64,000 nt of DNA, taken from Oenanthe sinensis (lineage: Eukaryota; Streptophyta; Magnoliopsida; Apiales; Apiaceae). The stretch is from assembly GCA_028671895.1 (NCBI GenBank), contig CM053796.1, positions 37,570,860-37,634,859 on the forward strand, given 5' to 3'. The notes beneath the pieces are model-generated. The model was not told the origin of the DNA, made no database searches, and was given only the letters and a program-made list of their open reading frames with translations. Positions 41,762-52,487 of this stretch are shown here, in pieces. Each line of letters opens with the position of its first letter. Position 1 is the first letter of the stretch. The position numbers were made by a program, and so were the translations under genes.

Positions 41762-42768
41762 TCATGCTGAGCATTCATTAGAAGCCAGAATCACCGAGGC
41801 TGCCACAAATGTGTCTCCGGCACGATCAACTACATCTAGCAGCGGGATGTCTCCTCATCCTAAGTAATGCAGACTAACCTCCATAAGTAACACTTGTAAT
41901 AACCAGAATAATAATCCATTAGTGAACTGCACTCCTAGAGCTTCATGACTGAATCTGAATCACATATATTATTTTATAAGAGTTTGATAAGTTAAATTTC
42001 CTTATTGCAGACTTCTTACCTAAGATTTCAAGTCACAAAAATTGTAAAAAATTTAAGAAACCAGAATTTACCTCCACTAAATCCTAAGAAGAAGCCAGCA
42101 AGAACAACATACGTGCCAAATGCCATGAATGGAATGTAAAAATCAGGAGCATTGATATCATATACCGGAGGTTTATATGTAAAATTACTCTCATCTGAAT
42201 CCATACTTCTCATCCAATGCCCTTTTAATACATATATATCATTGAACTATTATAAACAAACCAGTTCCATAAGATAAGGAAGTAAGGAACTAATATTCTC
42301 CACATATTGGTTGCTCACCCGAAAATAATATATAGGATTGGAAACATACCTGCCAATATGTACAAAGACCAATTTATTTATAGTGATTTATGCATATGAA
42401 TAAATATGACTAATCTTCTGATTTCTCATACAGCAAACTAAATATACCAAGTATGTCCTACTCTGAAGTAGGATCTGTAATGGTTGGGTATATTAGTATA
42501 TACATAAAGGACTCTGTATCCCTACTCCGAGGAGTAGAGATCCCAGTAGAAGGATAATACATATTTCCAACAAATACACGGAAGGAAAAACATACATTTA
42601 TTTCACATGTAGTTGGAGCCAGATCCTAATATTTTTTATCCATAAGCAATAAGCTCTGACCTTATGAGCTCGGATCCATCTCCATATAATACATTTTCAC
42701 TTGAGTTTATTTCTTGACGACTTTGGTAATGAACTACTTGAACACGCGGAACTTTGGCATAGTTTCCT
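41762..42768 (-). pseudogene. YIF1 (Yip1-interacting factor) pseudogene, introns retained
   Basis: Pieces of the Golgi/ER membrane protein YIF1 appear in the right order on the minus strand. Near 42767-42600: SENVLYGDGSELIRSELIAYG, then a stop at 42636-42638, then KILGSGSNYM and another stop at 42603-42605. Near 42349-42290: RYVSNPIYYFRVSNQYVEN. Near 42225-42068: KGHWMR and YKPPVYDINAPDFYIPFMAF-GTYVVLAG. Near 41865-41762: GDIPLLDVVDRAGDTFVAAS, with an in-frame stop at 41855-41857 just before it. Splice-like borders remain (TTTCAG before 42766, GGCAG before 42349), so this is a genomic duplicate rather than a retrocopy. The C-terminal membrane segments are missing. The intact proteins act with YIP1 in ER-Golgi trafficking; this copy cannot encode one. 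Confidence 0.8.
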
Positions 42769-42990
42769 GAAATTAGCATACAATATTTGTGCATTTTTAC
42801 TTTTTTTTTTGCACTTGTCTTTTGTATAAGAGTTTGCATCTTCATACATGTGTTGGTGTATCAAATCTTCTGCTTAAATCAAGTTCTTTTTCTTCAAGGA
42901 ATTACATAGGAGGACTGATATACATTCTAATTATAAAAAAAATGAAATAAAATAAGAAATTTTTTGAGCAACCTCAGATGATGTCTAATG

Positions 42991-43128
42991 GTCTAGCTAA
43001 TAAATACACAAGTTATGGGCACTTCATAGACCGATGCACTATGCACTGTGAGAACCAAGGTTCAACACATGTGTTATGGTCTAGCGAATATATACACAAG
43101 TTATGGGCAACTCATAAACTGGTGTACT
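42991..43128. repeat. Diverged tandem duplication, 88-bp period
   Basis: Words gtctagctaataaatacaca and gtctagcgaatatatacaca, each followed by agttatgggca, start at 42991 and 43079. The intervening sequence is less similar. No coding content. Confidence 0.65.
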
Positions 43129-44235
43129 GTTTTTATGTACTTGTGTGCAAGTTTATATGTGTTGCTATGCAGATCATTTCAGATTTTTGAAAATGCAGAA
43201 TGTTTTATATATACTTTATAAATTGTGGAGTCTTGCAGGCGACTACGAGCTCATTGGGATTGTTTGGCTGGGTGTGCAAGACATTGTAGAGTGAAAAGAG
43301 GGGGAGGCATATATATTACTTTGATGTGAGTATTATAAAAATAATTTATTAAAAGAAAAATATGATGAAAATTAGAATGCAATAATATAAACAAACACAC
43401 CATCATCAAGATTGATGTAATAAAAAGTAGAGGCTGTAAAACAATTACAGGGCCAAGAAGATTATCTATGAAACACATTTTCATAAATAGGTTGTCCTCA
43501 ACTCTTGTGTTTTTTGCACCTGGCTAAAAAAATCAAAATTTAATGTACTTAACTCTAATGCAACCTAATGAATTTCAAACGAGATGTTTTAGGAAATGAT
43601 TAACACCTTCAACAGTACAACTCCAACAGCAGCAGGTAACATGCATGGAAAACATAATATTAATAAATATATAAACACAACTACACAAGATCAACGATAC
43701 ATTACGTATATAATACAAGAATCAAGACCGTATAAACATAATACCTTAGCGGACTAAGGATGAATCTTTTTTGAGTAGAATGATAGAGATAACTCAGCTA
43801 GATGGATGTTCGGTTCTGACCTTGATTTTGATTTTGATTTCGATTTCTTAAAGGGCAATCAAGCTATCAGAAAGTTGTGTTTACAACATGGCTTTATCTG
43901 TATTAATGTATCACAATTGGCTGGAATTAAAACTAATAATGATGCAACTATACAAGAGAAGCTCGCGAGACAGTAACGGATCAGGGAGAGTGAGGTTGGG
44001 ATGCATGTTTGGGTGAACAAGGGTAGAACAATCTTTTTATATAGATTTAATTTGTTCGGGAGCCATGGTTGGATAGAGGGTACAAACATGTGTTCTCATA
44101 TAATATATATATAGTAGATATATAATAGATATGATCACAGACTTACTGAAAAATAGTTGCATCTCAGAATTTTTTTCTAATATTCTCTTATAAATTTTTC
44201 TAAAAGAAGATTAAACAAAAATCATAGCATCTTAT
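43129..44235. other. Non-coding spacer
   Basis: No gene or clear transposon end was seen. Minus-strand ORFs at 43251-43484 and 43859-44089 are short and show no family motif. Confidence 0.4.
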
Positions 44236-45690
44236 TTCGAAGATTTAATTGTACTTTGATAACCTGAACTATAATGTTTTTGCAGAAAAAAGACTCAATT
44301 ATAAAATTTGCCAGTTTGATGGTCAAATTATTTATTTTTTAACACTTGATTGCATTCCGTTAAATATTTTAACAGGAGTTAATGAAATAATACTTGATTG
44401 CACTTTGATGGCCTCAAGTATATTTTTTTTGCAGAAAAATGGCCCAATTATAAATTTATCAATTTATTAGCCAATTATTTTTTATTTTTTAATAATTGAT
44501 TTAATTTTGTATATACACTTTATTTTTTAATTTATATAATTTTAATTTTCACACTTTTTAAATTATAAATCATATTAATAGAAATTTATAAAATAGAAAT
44601 ATTTATGAGATTGATTCAGAAATTTATCTAAAATTGGAAAACAAATCTATTTCTAAAAAATATGATATTTTACAAAATAAAATATAATCATGTACTTACA
44701 GTTACACTTTTTTTATTTATAAGTTGTGTTAAATTCTTTTCTAATCTCAAATATCGTTTAGAATTTAAGTACATGATTAGATTTTATTTTATAAAATATC
44801 TCTTTTTTTAAAAGTAGATTTTCTTTTCCAATTTTAGATGAATTACCGAATCAACCTCATAAATATTTCTATTTTATAAATTTATATTAACTAGCTTATA
44901 CCCATGTGATGCATAAATCGAATTATTTTAATATTTTCTTTATATAATTTGAATATATTTTTATAATAATAATTTAATTTTTATTTAATGTTATATGTAT
45001 ATATTTTATATATTTTTTCATATACTTTATTTGTATTTTAATAAAATAATGTTTGTGTATTTTATTGAGGGATGTGTTTTATTTAAGAGATTAATGTGAG
45101 ATATATTTTAGTTAAGAAATTAATTTTTAAAAATTAGGCTCAATATAACTATTCGGCCCAAATATCGACCAATGACTACCAAACTTTTAATGTTTGGGTT
45201 TTAATAATATAGTATAGAAGTTAGGAGACCGTTGTTTAAAAATTAGGTCCAATATAACTATCCGACCCAAATACAAACTACGGGCTACCAAACTTTTAAT
45301 TTTTCGCTTTTAATAATATAGTATAAATATGATTTATAATTTAAAAAGTGTGATAATTAAAATTATATAAATTACAAAAATAAAGTGTGAATACAAAATT
45401 ATAATCAGTTATTAAAAAATAATAAATAGTTAGCTAATAAACTAATAAATTTATAATTGAGACATTTTTCTGTAAAAAAAATAATATATTTGAGGCCATC
45501 AAAGTGCAATTAAATATTATTTTACTAATTTCCGTTAAAAAATTTAACGGAATGAAATCAAGTGTTAAAAAATAAATAGTTTAGCCATCAAATTGACAAA
45601 TTTTATATTTGAGTCATTTTTATGCAAAAAAACATTATAGTTGAGGCAATCCTAGTGCAATTAAATCTTTATTTTGAAAAAATTGAACTA
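44236..45690. mobile_element. Large inverted-repeat (foldback) element, interrupted by a Helitron
   Basis: The left arm (44236 to about 44697) is the reverse complement of the right arm (44769-44890 plus 45328 to about 45690). Examples in the left arm are TTTAATTGTACTTTGATAAC, CACACTTTTTAAATTATAAA and TTTATGAGATTGATTCAGAA; each reappears reversed in the right arm. Without the inserted Helitron the arms are about 460-485 bp around a 70-bp loop. Each arm also has an internal direct repeat (for example the GCACTTTGATGGCCTCAA and GCAGAAAAATGxCxCAATTA words twice). There is no protein-coding capacity. The superfamily is unknown. Confidence 0.8.
44891..45327 (-). mobile_element. Non-autonomous Helitron inserted in the right arm of the foldback element
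   Basis: The minus-strand 3' end is CTAG at 44891 with flanking T, preceded by a decayed hairpin. The 5' end at 45327 reads TTTATACTATATTATTAAAA, a mutated form of the usual TC start. Both borders are fixed by the intact left arm, which carries the uninterrupted site ATTAATATG (reversed); the insertion lies exactly between A and T. It shares AATTAGGCTCAATA, CCCAAATATCGACC and ACTACCAAACTTT with the copy at 3797-4492. Its 5' end is present twice (45125-45218 and 45233-45327). Confidence 0.8.
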
Positions 45691-46287
45691 ATTAAACCTC
45701 TGGAAAAAATATCGCATATGTAAACCAGCAAACATGTGTTCCATAGGAGCAACTACAATACAATGCTATTGAATGTGCTATTTATATAATATATCATCAA
45801 TCATAGAACATAACACTCCAATGCAATGTTATAAGAGGTGTTAAAATAGAAAAGTTTTATACTGGTTCTATAATTAGAAAATATAGAACCAAATATATAT
45901 GTAGCTATAATTACCGCATAAGCATGCAAGTGGGAAATGAGAGATAAATGAATATAAAAAGACATATTTTAATAAATTTAATGTTATGCTTTACATTATT
46001 AATTAAAAATTTATTTAATTTTATATCTATTAATTCTATTTTAAAGATATATACTAGAGAATTAAATCTAATTTAATTTTTCGATTTCATATCACAGCGG
46101 TAACAACCTCTAACGTTAGCGTTGCACTTGGTCTGACAACTTAACAAGAGTCTCATTTCTCAACTCAAAGTATCTTAAAAAATGCAAGTCTCTCGAGTCT
46201 TGTTTTTGTATTGACAATTAAACTTTCCCAATTCGAATGTTAATAGATCCTGACACATAACAGATATACTAAAATAAATTCAAGAAC
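45691..46287. other. Upstream region of the Nudix gene
   Basis: AT-rich, no ORF recognised. It should contain the promoter and 5' UTR of the Nudix gene. No element could be assigned with confidence. Confidence 0.35.
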
Positions 46288-46308
46288 ATGTTAATATGCT
46301 CACACTAA
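46288..46308 (+). promoter_or_regulatory. Short upstream ORF overlapping the Nudix start codon
   Basis: ATG at 46288 opens a six-codon frame ending TAA at 46306-46308. It overlaps the main ATG (46296) in another frame. If the leader begins upstream of it, this uORF should lower initiation at 46296 and could favour the downstream in-frame ATG at 46329. Confidence 0.45.
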
Positions 46309-49300
46309 TCAAAAGACTATCATCATCAATGGCATCAATTCCATCATCATCATCTCTCTCAAAAACCATGATAGACTCTAAAACCACCTTTGTGGGTTCA
46401 TCAAGACTTGCTACCTTAGCCCAACAACTGAGATTATACAAGCACCCACAAACATTTGATGATGATGAAGAGGAGAGAATTGAAGGGAGTGCTGATAAAG
46501 TTGTTTCTCAAGTGGGGTTTGTAGAATCTGCAACCCCAGTTGTGATTGACAAGTTTAGACCCAAGAGAGCTGCTGTTTTGATTTGTTTGTTTGAAGGGGA
46601 TGCTGGTGATCTTCGTGTTATTCTTACTAAGAGGTCTTCTGGATTGTCTACTCATTCGGGTTTGTAATAATTTTTAAATTTTTGGAGAATTAGGTGTTTT
46701 TTGTGGTAGTTTATGTGTATGTATATGAATGTATATGCTGATGATTGTGGGTTTTTGTTGATTTTTTTGTCAATGGTTGAAGTTGGTTATGATTTATTTA
46801 TAAAGTTTGGTTCTTTTGTTGAATGATTATTAATTTATTATGTATATCTAAGAGGTCTTTTGGATTGTCTACTCATTTGGGGTGGAGAATTGGGTTTTCG
46901 TTTGTTTTTCTATTGAATTTCTTGTAAAATTGTTGAAGTGTTTGATAATATCTATAAAGTTTTGTTCTTTTGTTTAATGATTGTTATATCTAGGAGGCCT
47001 TTTGGATTGTCGTTGGGTTTGTAACATTTTTTAATTTCTGGGAGAATTGGGTGTTTTTGTTATTGTGATCACTGTTGTTTGTGTTTGTATTTTCTTGGAT
47101 TTCTTGTGAGATAGTTGAAGTGGGATTTGATAAATATTAATAAAGTTTGGTCCTTTTGTTCATCATGATTCGTTTTGGTGTATTTTTGTTTGACATATGG
47201 GTTTTTGTCCGTTCTTTTATCAGATGATTGTTGGTTCTTATATCAGATGATTGTTGGTTCTTATATCAGATGATTGCTTCTTGATTGAACTATTGGTAAT
47301 GTATGCAATACATAATTTTTAATCAACAAGTGTACATTTTGGTTATTGGTGATGATTATGTGGGTTTTCATGAGAGTGTTAAGTACTTGTAGGTTGTGAT
47401 GGTGTTATGTAACTTATGTTCATGTTTTAGTGATTGTGACTGCTGTGGTTTTTTCAATCAGTTAGCAAATTTGCCTATTCTTTGTTGATTGTGACTATTG
47501 TGATTAAGATTAGAAAAAAGTGGACATATTTGTTTGCAGTGTTCATAATGGAATTTGATTTATAATGTAAATTTTCAAAACAATCTCTTGATTACTTGTG
47601 ACATGACTTGTGAAAGTGTGTAGCTCTGGAAAAGTACAAAATGAACTTTGTAAGCTATACTTAGAATTTAAGACATCATTTGAGGACAGAGGGAGTATTG
47701 TTACTCTAATGTCAGTTGTGTATAAATGGTGTACTGTAATTTGTTTCTTGTTCTTAATCGGACAAATTAATGCACTTGTCTTCAGGTGAAGTTGCATTAC
47801 CGGGAGGGAAAGCGGATGAGGGAGATGCTGATGATTCCCAGACAGCAACTAGAGAAGCACATGAAGAGATAGGGTTGGATCCTTCGCTTGTAAATGTTGT
47901 TACTGTCCTTGAGCCATTTTTGTCCAAGGTACGCTAGATCTGTACCAGTGATTCTTTAAGTTGAAATATTATTTTGGTAAGGCTAGCAATAGCAATCACA
48001 GGGCATTGTAGTTTTATGTTTGCTACATATTTGCACCAGAACTATGAAATCATATTTCAATCTTACGAGCTGCATGGAGTTATATAGTTTCCAGGAATTG
48101 CCTCATTATTATTATTTAAAAATTTACGAGTAATGGGTTTATAAAAAATAAACATGTAATGATGGGTATATTCTGTTGTCATTTCAGAAGTCAGAACACA
48201 TCATATTTCACCTCAGACAAACTTTCACGTGTTTCAGATCTCATCTACAAATGTCTCGATCTTTGATCATAGAATGTTCATTTCTCCTTTTGGAAGAGGT
48301 CTTTCATGAAATATTTCACATATATGTTTGTCATGTAACGTCTATCTGTTCTCTCTAAGTCACCCAGTTTTATAAAAGGCGTGATTAATTGATAGGTGAA
48401 GGAGGGTTGCATTGCCTTGACTGAACAAGGCAATTGCCTTTCCGCTTAACCTCAAAAACGCGATGGTGAGGTTATTGATTAATCGTGCCTTTGCGGGGGG
48501 GGGGGGGGGGGGGGGGGGGGGGATTTATATTTTGTCCAGGACTTGAAAAAATAACTTAAGGGAACAAACAGTATAATCGAGCAATTAAAATGAGTGCAAT
48601 CCAAGAATCAAGTCCTGCGGATGTCTCTTCTCTCTTACTTTCGCCTACATCCTCCTTTATTTTATTTTTCAAGGCAGTATTATTTCATTTCTATATTGTA
48701 ACTTTTCAGTTTTTTATGATATCTGCGTCTATATTTTTTCCTGTAACCCTAAATGCGTATCTTCAACAACGCAACCACCTCGCCTCTCGCCTCTTCATTA
48801 ATCAATAGAAGACCCTTGTCGCCTTAAATAACACTGCAGTCACCTACTTGTTTTCCATGCTGGTAAGTGGTGAGTTGGTGACTATGGTACTTTTCTAATT
48901 AAGATTAATTGTTGAATTAAGTTTTCTATTCAAGTAATATCTTATGGATGTTATCTGGCTTTCAAAATGCCTCCTTAATAAGTTCATAGTTTCAATTCCA
49001 ATGAGCAATTCCCAAAGTCTGTGTAAAATATGGCTTCTAGAAGTCTAAACTAGCCTTTTGTTTATGAGAAGCCAATCAAACTTTACAGCTTTGTTTGTTT
49101 CATGGGATTATTAATCCCTGGACTATCAGTCTGACTACTTTAAAATTGAAACTATATTTTGTGCTTAAGTTATCCCATGGGCTAAATTTCAGTCTATAGT
49201 TCATTTCCATGAGATTAATATAATACACAGGACATAGGTACAACAATAAATTAATAACCCCCCCCCTCCCCCCCCCCCCCCCAAAAAAAAATAATAAATC

Positions 49301-50087
49301 AAAATTTGCCTATAGGATTATTTTTAAGAATCAACTATGGCCAAATGAGTGCAAAATCTAGATAAGTTAGGGATTATAATCCATAAAAATAAACGTAGTT
49401 TAGAAGACTAACTATATTTACAAACATGTAGCAGATGTAAATTACATGAATGGATTTTTTGACATATAGCTCCGTAGCAACTAACAAGCAGGTGGATTTT
49501 ATCCCTATCCATGTAATGAGAATGATATAGTGTTCGAGTATAATAACATGGTGCACTGCTATCATCTTAGAATAGAACAATAATTTGGTCAATACATATT
49601 ATAATACCTTGTGTACTGCTTGCAATTGACAGTTACTTTTGTAATACAGCACCTTCTCAGAGTGATTCCTGTCATCGGCATACTTGCAGATATAAAAGCA
49701 TTCAAGCCAACTCTCAGTGTTGCGGAAGTGGAAGCAGTATTTGATGCTCCACTGGAAATGTTCCTTAAGGTTAATTCTTCAAAATTTCTATCCTCTGTAA
49801 CTGAATCTCGTATTAGTTTTCATCATCTTCAGTTACTGAATATGCTTGGATAATTAATTCAGGATGAAAATCGAAGATCAGAAGAGAGAGAGTGGATGGG
49901 AGACAAGTATCTGATTCATTTTTTTGACTATGAAATAGGCGATAAGAAGTATGTCATATGGGGCCTAACGGCTGGGATTTTAATCAGAGCGGCCTCAGTC
50001 GTATACCGAAGACCACCAAATTTCGTAGAGCAGAATCCAAAATTCAAGCTTCCCAAGGCTGTGGACAAAGATGTTACAATGCCGTAA
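46296..50087 (+). CDS. Nudix hydrolase, CoA pyrophosphatase type (NUDT15/NUDT22-like)
   Basis: Four exons (46296-46659, 47786-47928, 49650-49769, 49863-50087) give 283 residues in one frame. The Nudix box runs from about residue 129 to 152: GGKADEGD, then TREAHEEIGLD with the metal-binding glutamates of REAHEE at 144-149. ALPGG before it and the R(I/L)xPVIGILADIKAF region after it are typical of the CoA-diphosphatase subgroup, which hydrolyses CoA and acyl-CoA to phosphopantetheine and 3',5'-ADP. The N-terminus (MLTLIKRLSSSMASIPSSSS) is basic and Ser-rich like a mitochondrial presequence. Internal Met12 (46329) could start a form without it. Exon 2 carries the whole catalytic box. Organelle assignment is an inference; substrate is inferred from family. 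Confidence 0.92.
46628..47180. repeat. Degenerate tandem repeat copying the end of Nudix exon 1 into intron 1
   Basis: The word GAGGTCTTCTGGATTGTCTA at the end of exon 1 recurs as GAGGTCTTTTGGATTGTCTA (from about 46852) and GAGGCCTTTTGGATTGTCGT (from about 46993). Each copy is followed by GGAGAATT(A/G)GG, then a GATNATxTxTATAAAGTTTxG-like stretch and CTTTTGTT. Unit spacing is about 220 and 143 bp. Copy 1 includes the true donor; copy 3 retains a GGGTTTGTAA donor-like word. Confidence 0.8.
47220..47277. repeat. Short tandem repeat in Nudix intron 1
   Basis: The unit atcagatgattgttggttct, plus TAT, is present about two and a half times. Confidence 0.85.
48495..48522 (+). repeat. G28 homopolymer in Nudix intron 2
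   Basis: A run of 28 G in intron 2 (47929-49649), in the transcribed sense, so a G-quadruplex could form in the pre-mRNA. The exact length may be an assembly estimate. Confidence 0.85.
49258..49282 (+). repeat. C-rich tract in Nudix intron 2
   Basis: C9-T-C15, followed by an A run. It is the opposite-strand counterpart of the G28 tract about 740 bp upstream in the same intron. Confidence 0.85.
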
Positions 50088-51495
50088 GCTAATATTTGCT
50101 GTGTCCTCTGCATGTGATATATACCTGCATTAGTTTCCTACTATTTAAGTTGAATTTGCTTAGTCCCCAGTCCAGGTATGCACCAAATCATAGGATACTT
50201 TGATATCCGCTAGCCGCAACTTGTCATTTGTGGGATATTTAGATTCTTAATAGAAGCATCTTAAAGAAATGGATGTGACGAGGCAATTGTATCTATTCAG
50301 TCTTCATAAACTTGGGTGATTGGATGAGGCTTGTGAGGTCAGTCTTTTTTACATAAATGTAGAAGGATCATTCTCAAGTTCCATAACTTATTCACTGAAC
50401 TGAATAGAACTATTTGTATAATCAAAAAGTTGTACTACAGCAGCTGATAAACCTTCTCATTAGTATGTAAAACTTATATCAATCCATTGTTCTTGGCTTA
50501 CTTCTGTATCTTTCAGACATTCAAGTTTTTTGGAATTGTGAAAAGAAACTGTTATTTTTTAAGTCTGAATACCTGCATGTTCATCAAAATATGGGGATGA
50601 ATAAAATCTCTCCTCATTCTTTTCATATCATTGAGCTCAGTAACTAACTAAAGATGCAGCTGTGCTCTCCTTGTGATCAATGATACGTATGTAGAGTTGG
50701 AAAATCAGAATAAACGCCTTTTATCCATGATCAATCATCGAATCATCGTTCTCCCACACTCCCTTGTACTTAAGTTAAATGTTGGTTTGTATTTTCTAAG
50801 AGCAGAAAATGAAGAGTCAATAATCTCAGTTTGTTTATGGAACTTATTCAAGTATAGGAAGGAAGCTTCATATACAATCACTTCATTCTCTACCGGTTGA
50901 AGAAGGATACCTCCGGGCAGTGCGGTAGAACCAGGACTTCAAATGATTTTCGATTACTTCTAATATTATAACCGAGTTTAAAATCTTTTACTAGTTTTCA
51001 ATTTTCTGTGACTATCTAATAATGTTACTTTTCAAATGCTTTTGGAGGTCAGTCAAGAGGGCTAAAAGGCTAAAATGTGATTTTTTAAATATTTTTCGAA
51101 GTTCAGTCGAAAGTTGGGCATCCGTCTATGGTCAGACCATCATCTCAAGATGGGTCAATCTGACAAATGAAAGGTTGTTATTTGTTAGAGATTCTGGGTT
51201 TATCTTTTCGGGCCAGTTTCATGGTCTTGTGATATTTAATAGTAGTGTTGTTGCAAGGGCTGCCCAAGTTTTTGGTCTTTGTTCAGAAATTAGCCTGGTG
51301 TAGTAGTACTTTCTAGTGCTTGGTTGTTTGGGACCCCTCTGTTTGGGGCCCTAGATCAGTTTTCGTGGGTGAACTTTTTGTAAGGAACCCCTTCTTTTGT
51401 GCTTGGTTTCAAATATTATTTCTGATTCTTCTATCCGGTTAGAGCAACTCCAACCCTGGGAACCCTTTAGTTAAAAATGATGTGGCAATTCAAAT
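50088..51495. other. Spacer downstream of the Nudix gene
   Basis: The first part should be the Nudix 3' UTR. The plus-strand ORF at 51022-51303 (93 codons) shows no family motif. From about 51440 the sequence AGAGCAACTCCAACCCTGGG looks like the end of a transposon whose other end was not found. Confidence 0.4.
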
Positions 51496-51498
51496 TTA

Positions 51499-51793
51499 TG
51501 TCGTGTTTGGTTGAGATGAATGAATTTGAAAGGAATGAAATGAGATTTGAACTATATTATGGATGGATTTTTAAAAATTGATTCATTCTCTCATTCCATT
51601 CCTAACAACTTAAACTAAAACTCAAATATTTCAATTTGAGATTGAATGCTCCATTGTCTCTCACATACATTTTCTTCACAATTCTTATCAAAGAAATTTT
51701 GCACTCACACATTTTTTTTTTCAAATCTTCCCTCCTACCTCCATAAATTTCTTTTATTTTCACTTATTCCATTCTTCCCAACCAAACACAACA
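51499..51793. mobile_element. MITE with GTGTTTGGTTG termini and TTA target duplication
   Basis: The left end TGTCGTGTTTGGTTGAGATG and the reversed right end TGTTGTGTTTGGTTGGGAAG are flanked by TTA at 51496-51498 and 51794-51796. The 295-bp interior is non-coding. TTA duplications suggest PIF/Harbinger. It interrupts another repeat-like sequence starting near 51443. Confidence 0.75.
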
Positions 51794-52252
51794 TTAGAGA
51801 ATTGTAGAAAAATTCTCAACTCCAACCATGTGACCCTTTAAGTAAATTTTTACAATTCTCTATATGCATTCTTTATATTTGCTGGTCAGTCTCATTTTCT
51901 ATAAATTGTGCACATAGGATCCACATAGATTCCGCCTCTCTTTTTACTTTCTTCGATTCACCAATTTCCTTGTTACTATTAACTATAAAATATTGATTTT
52001 AAATAATAGCTAATCATTATATATAATACCATTGAAACAAAACCCCTTTTCTATTCTCTATAATTTAAAAAATCATTATTATATATTATTTTAGCCAACT
52101 ATTATACATAATACCACAGAAGATGCGATTTTTCATAAAATTCATCTTTTCTTTGGAATGTTTCTGATTTTGGTTAATACTTTATCTCCTTTTCATATCT
52201 TAATAAAATCTCTCTCTTTTAATAATATATATCTATGTATACTAGTTTAGTA

Positions 52253-52485
52253 CTCCCTCTGGTCCTTTATATAGGTCACTGGACTTTTTGCACGTAATTT
52301 TAGGTGCTTTGACTATATACTTAGAATTGATTTTTTTTAAATTTTTTTTTTCTGAATAAAAATATAATGTTTAAATTTTAATTCACAAAAAGAAAATTTA
52401 AAAAATATTAATTCTAGCTATGTGGTCAAAGCACATAAAATTACGTGCAAAAAATCAAATGATCTATAAATAGGACCGGAGGGAG
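52253..52485. mobile_element. Stowaway-type (Tc1/Mariner) MITE
   Basis: The ends are CTCCCTCTGGTCCTTTATAT and, reversed, CTCCCTCCGGTCCTATTTAT, flanked by TA on both sides (52251-52252, 52486-52487). The inverted repeats are long, and GCACGTAATTTTAxGTGCTTTGAC pairs between the arms. 233 bp, no coding capacity. Confidence 0.85.
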
Positions 52486-52487
52486 TA

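Noticed and set aside
47690..47710. GGACAGAGGGAGTA in Nudix intron 1 as a MITE end
   Set aside because: Single end word without a partner; too short to call.
51022..51303. 93-codon ORF downstream of the Nudix gene
   Set aside because: Reads as a plausible peptide but shows no motif of any family I know, and has no start context or neighbouring exons. Left as spacer.
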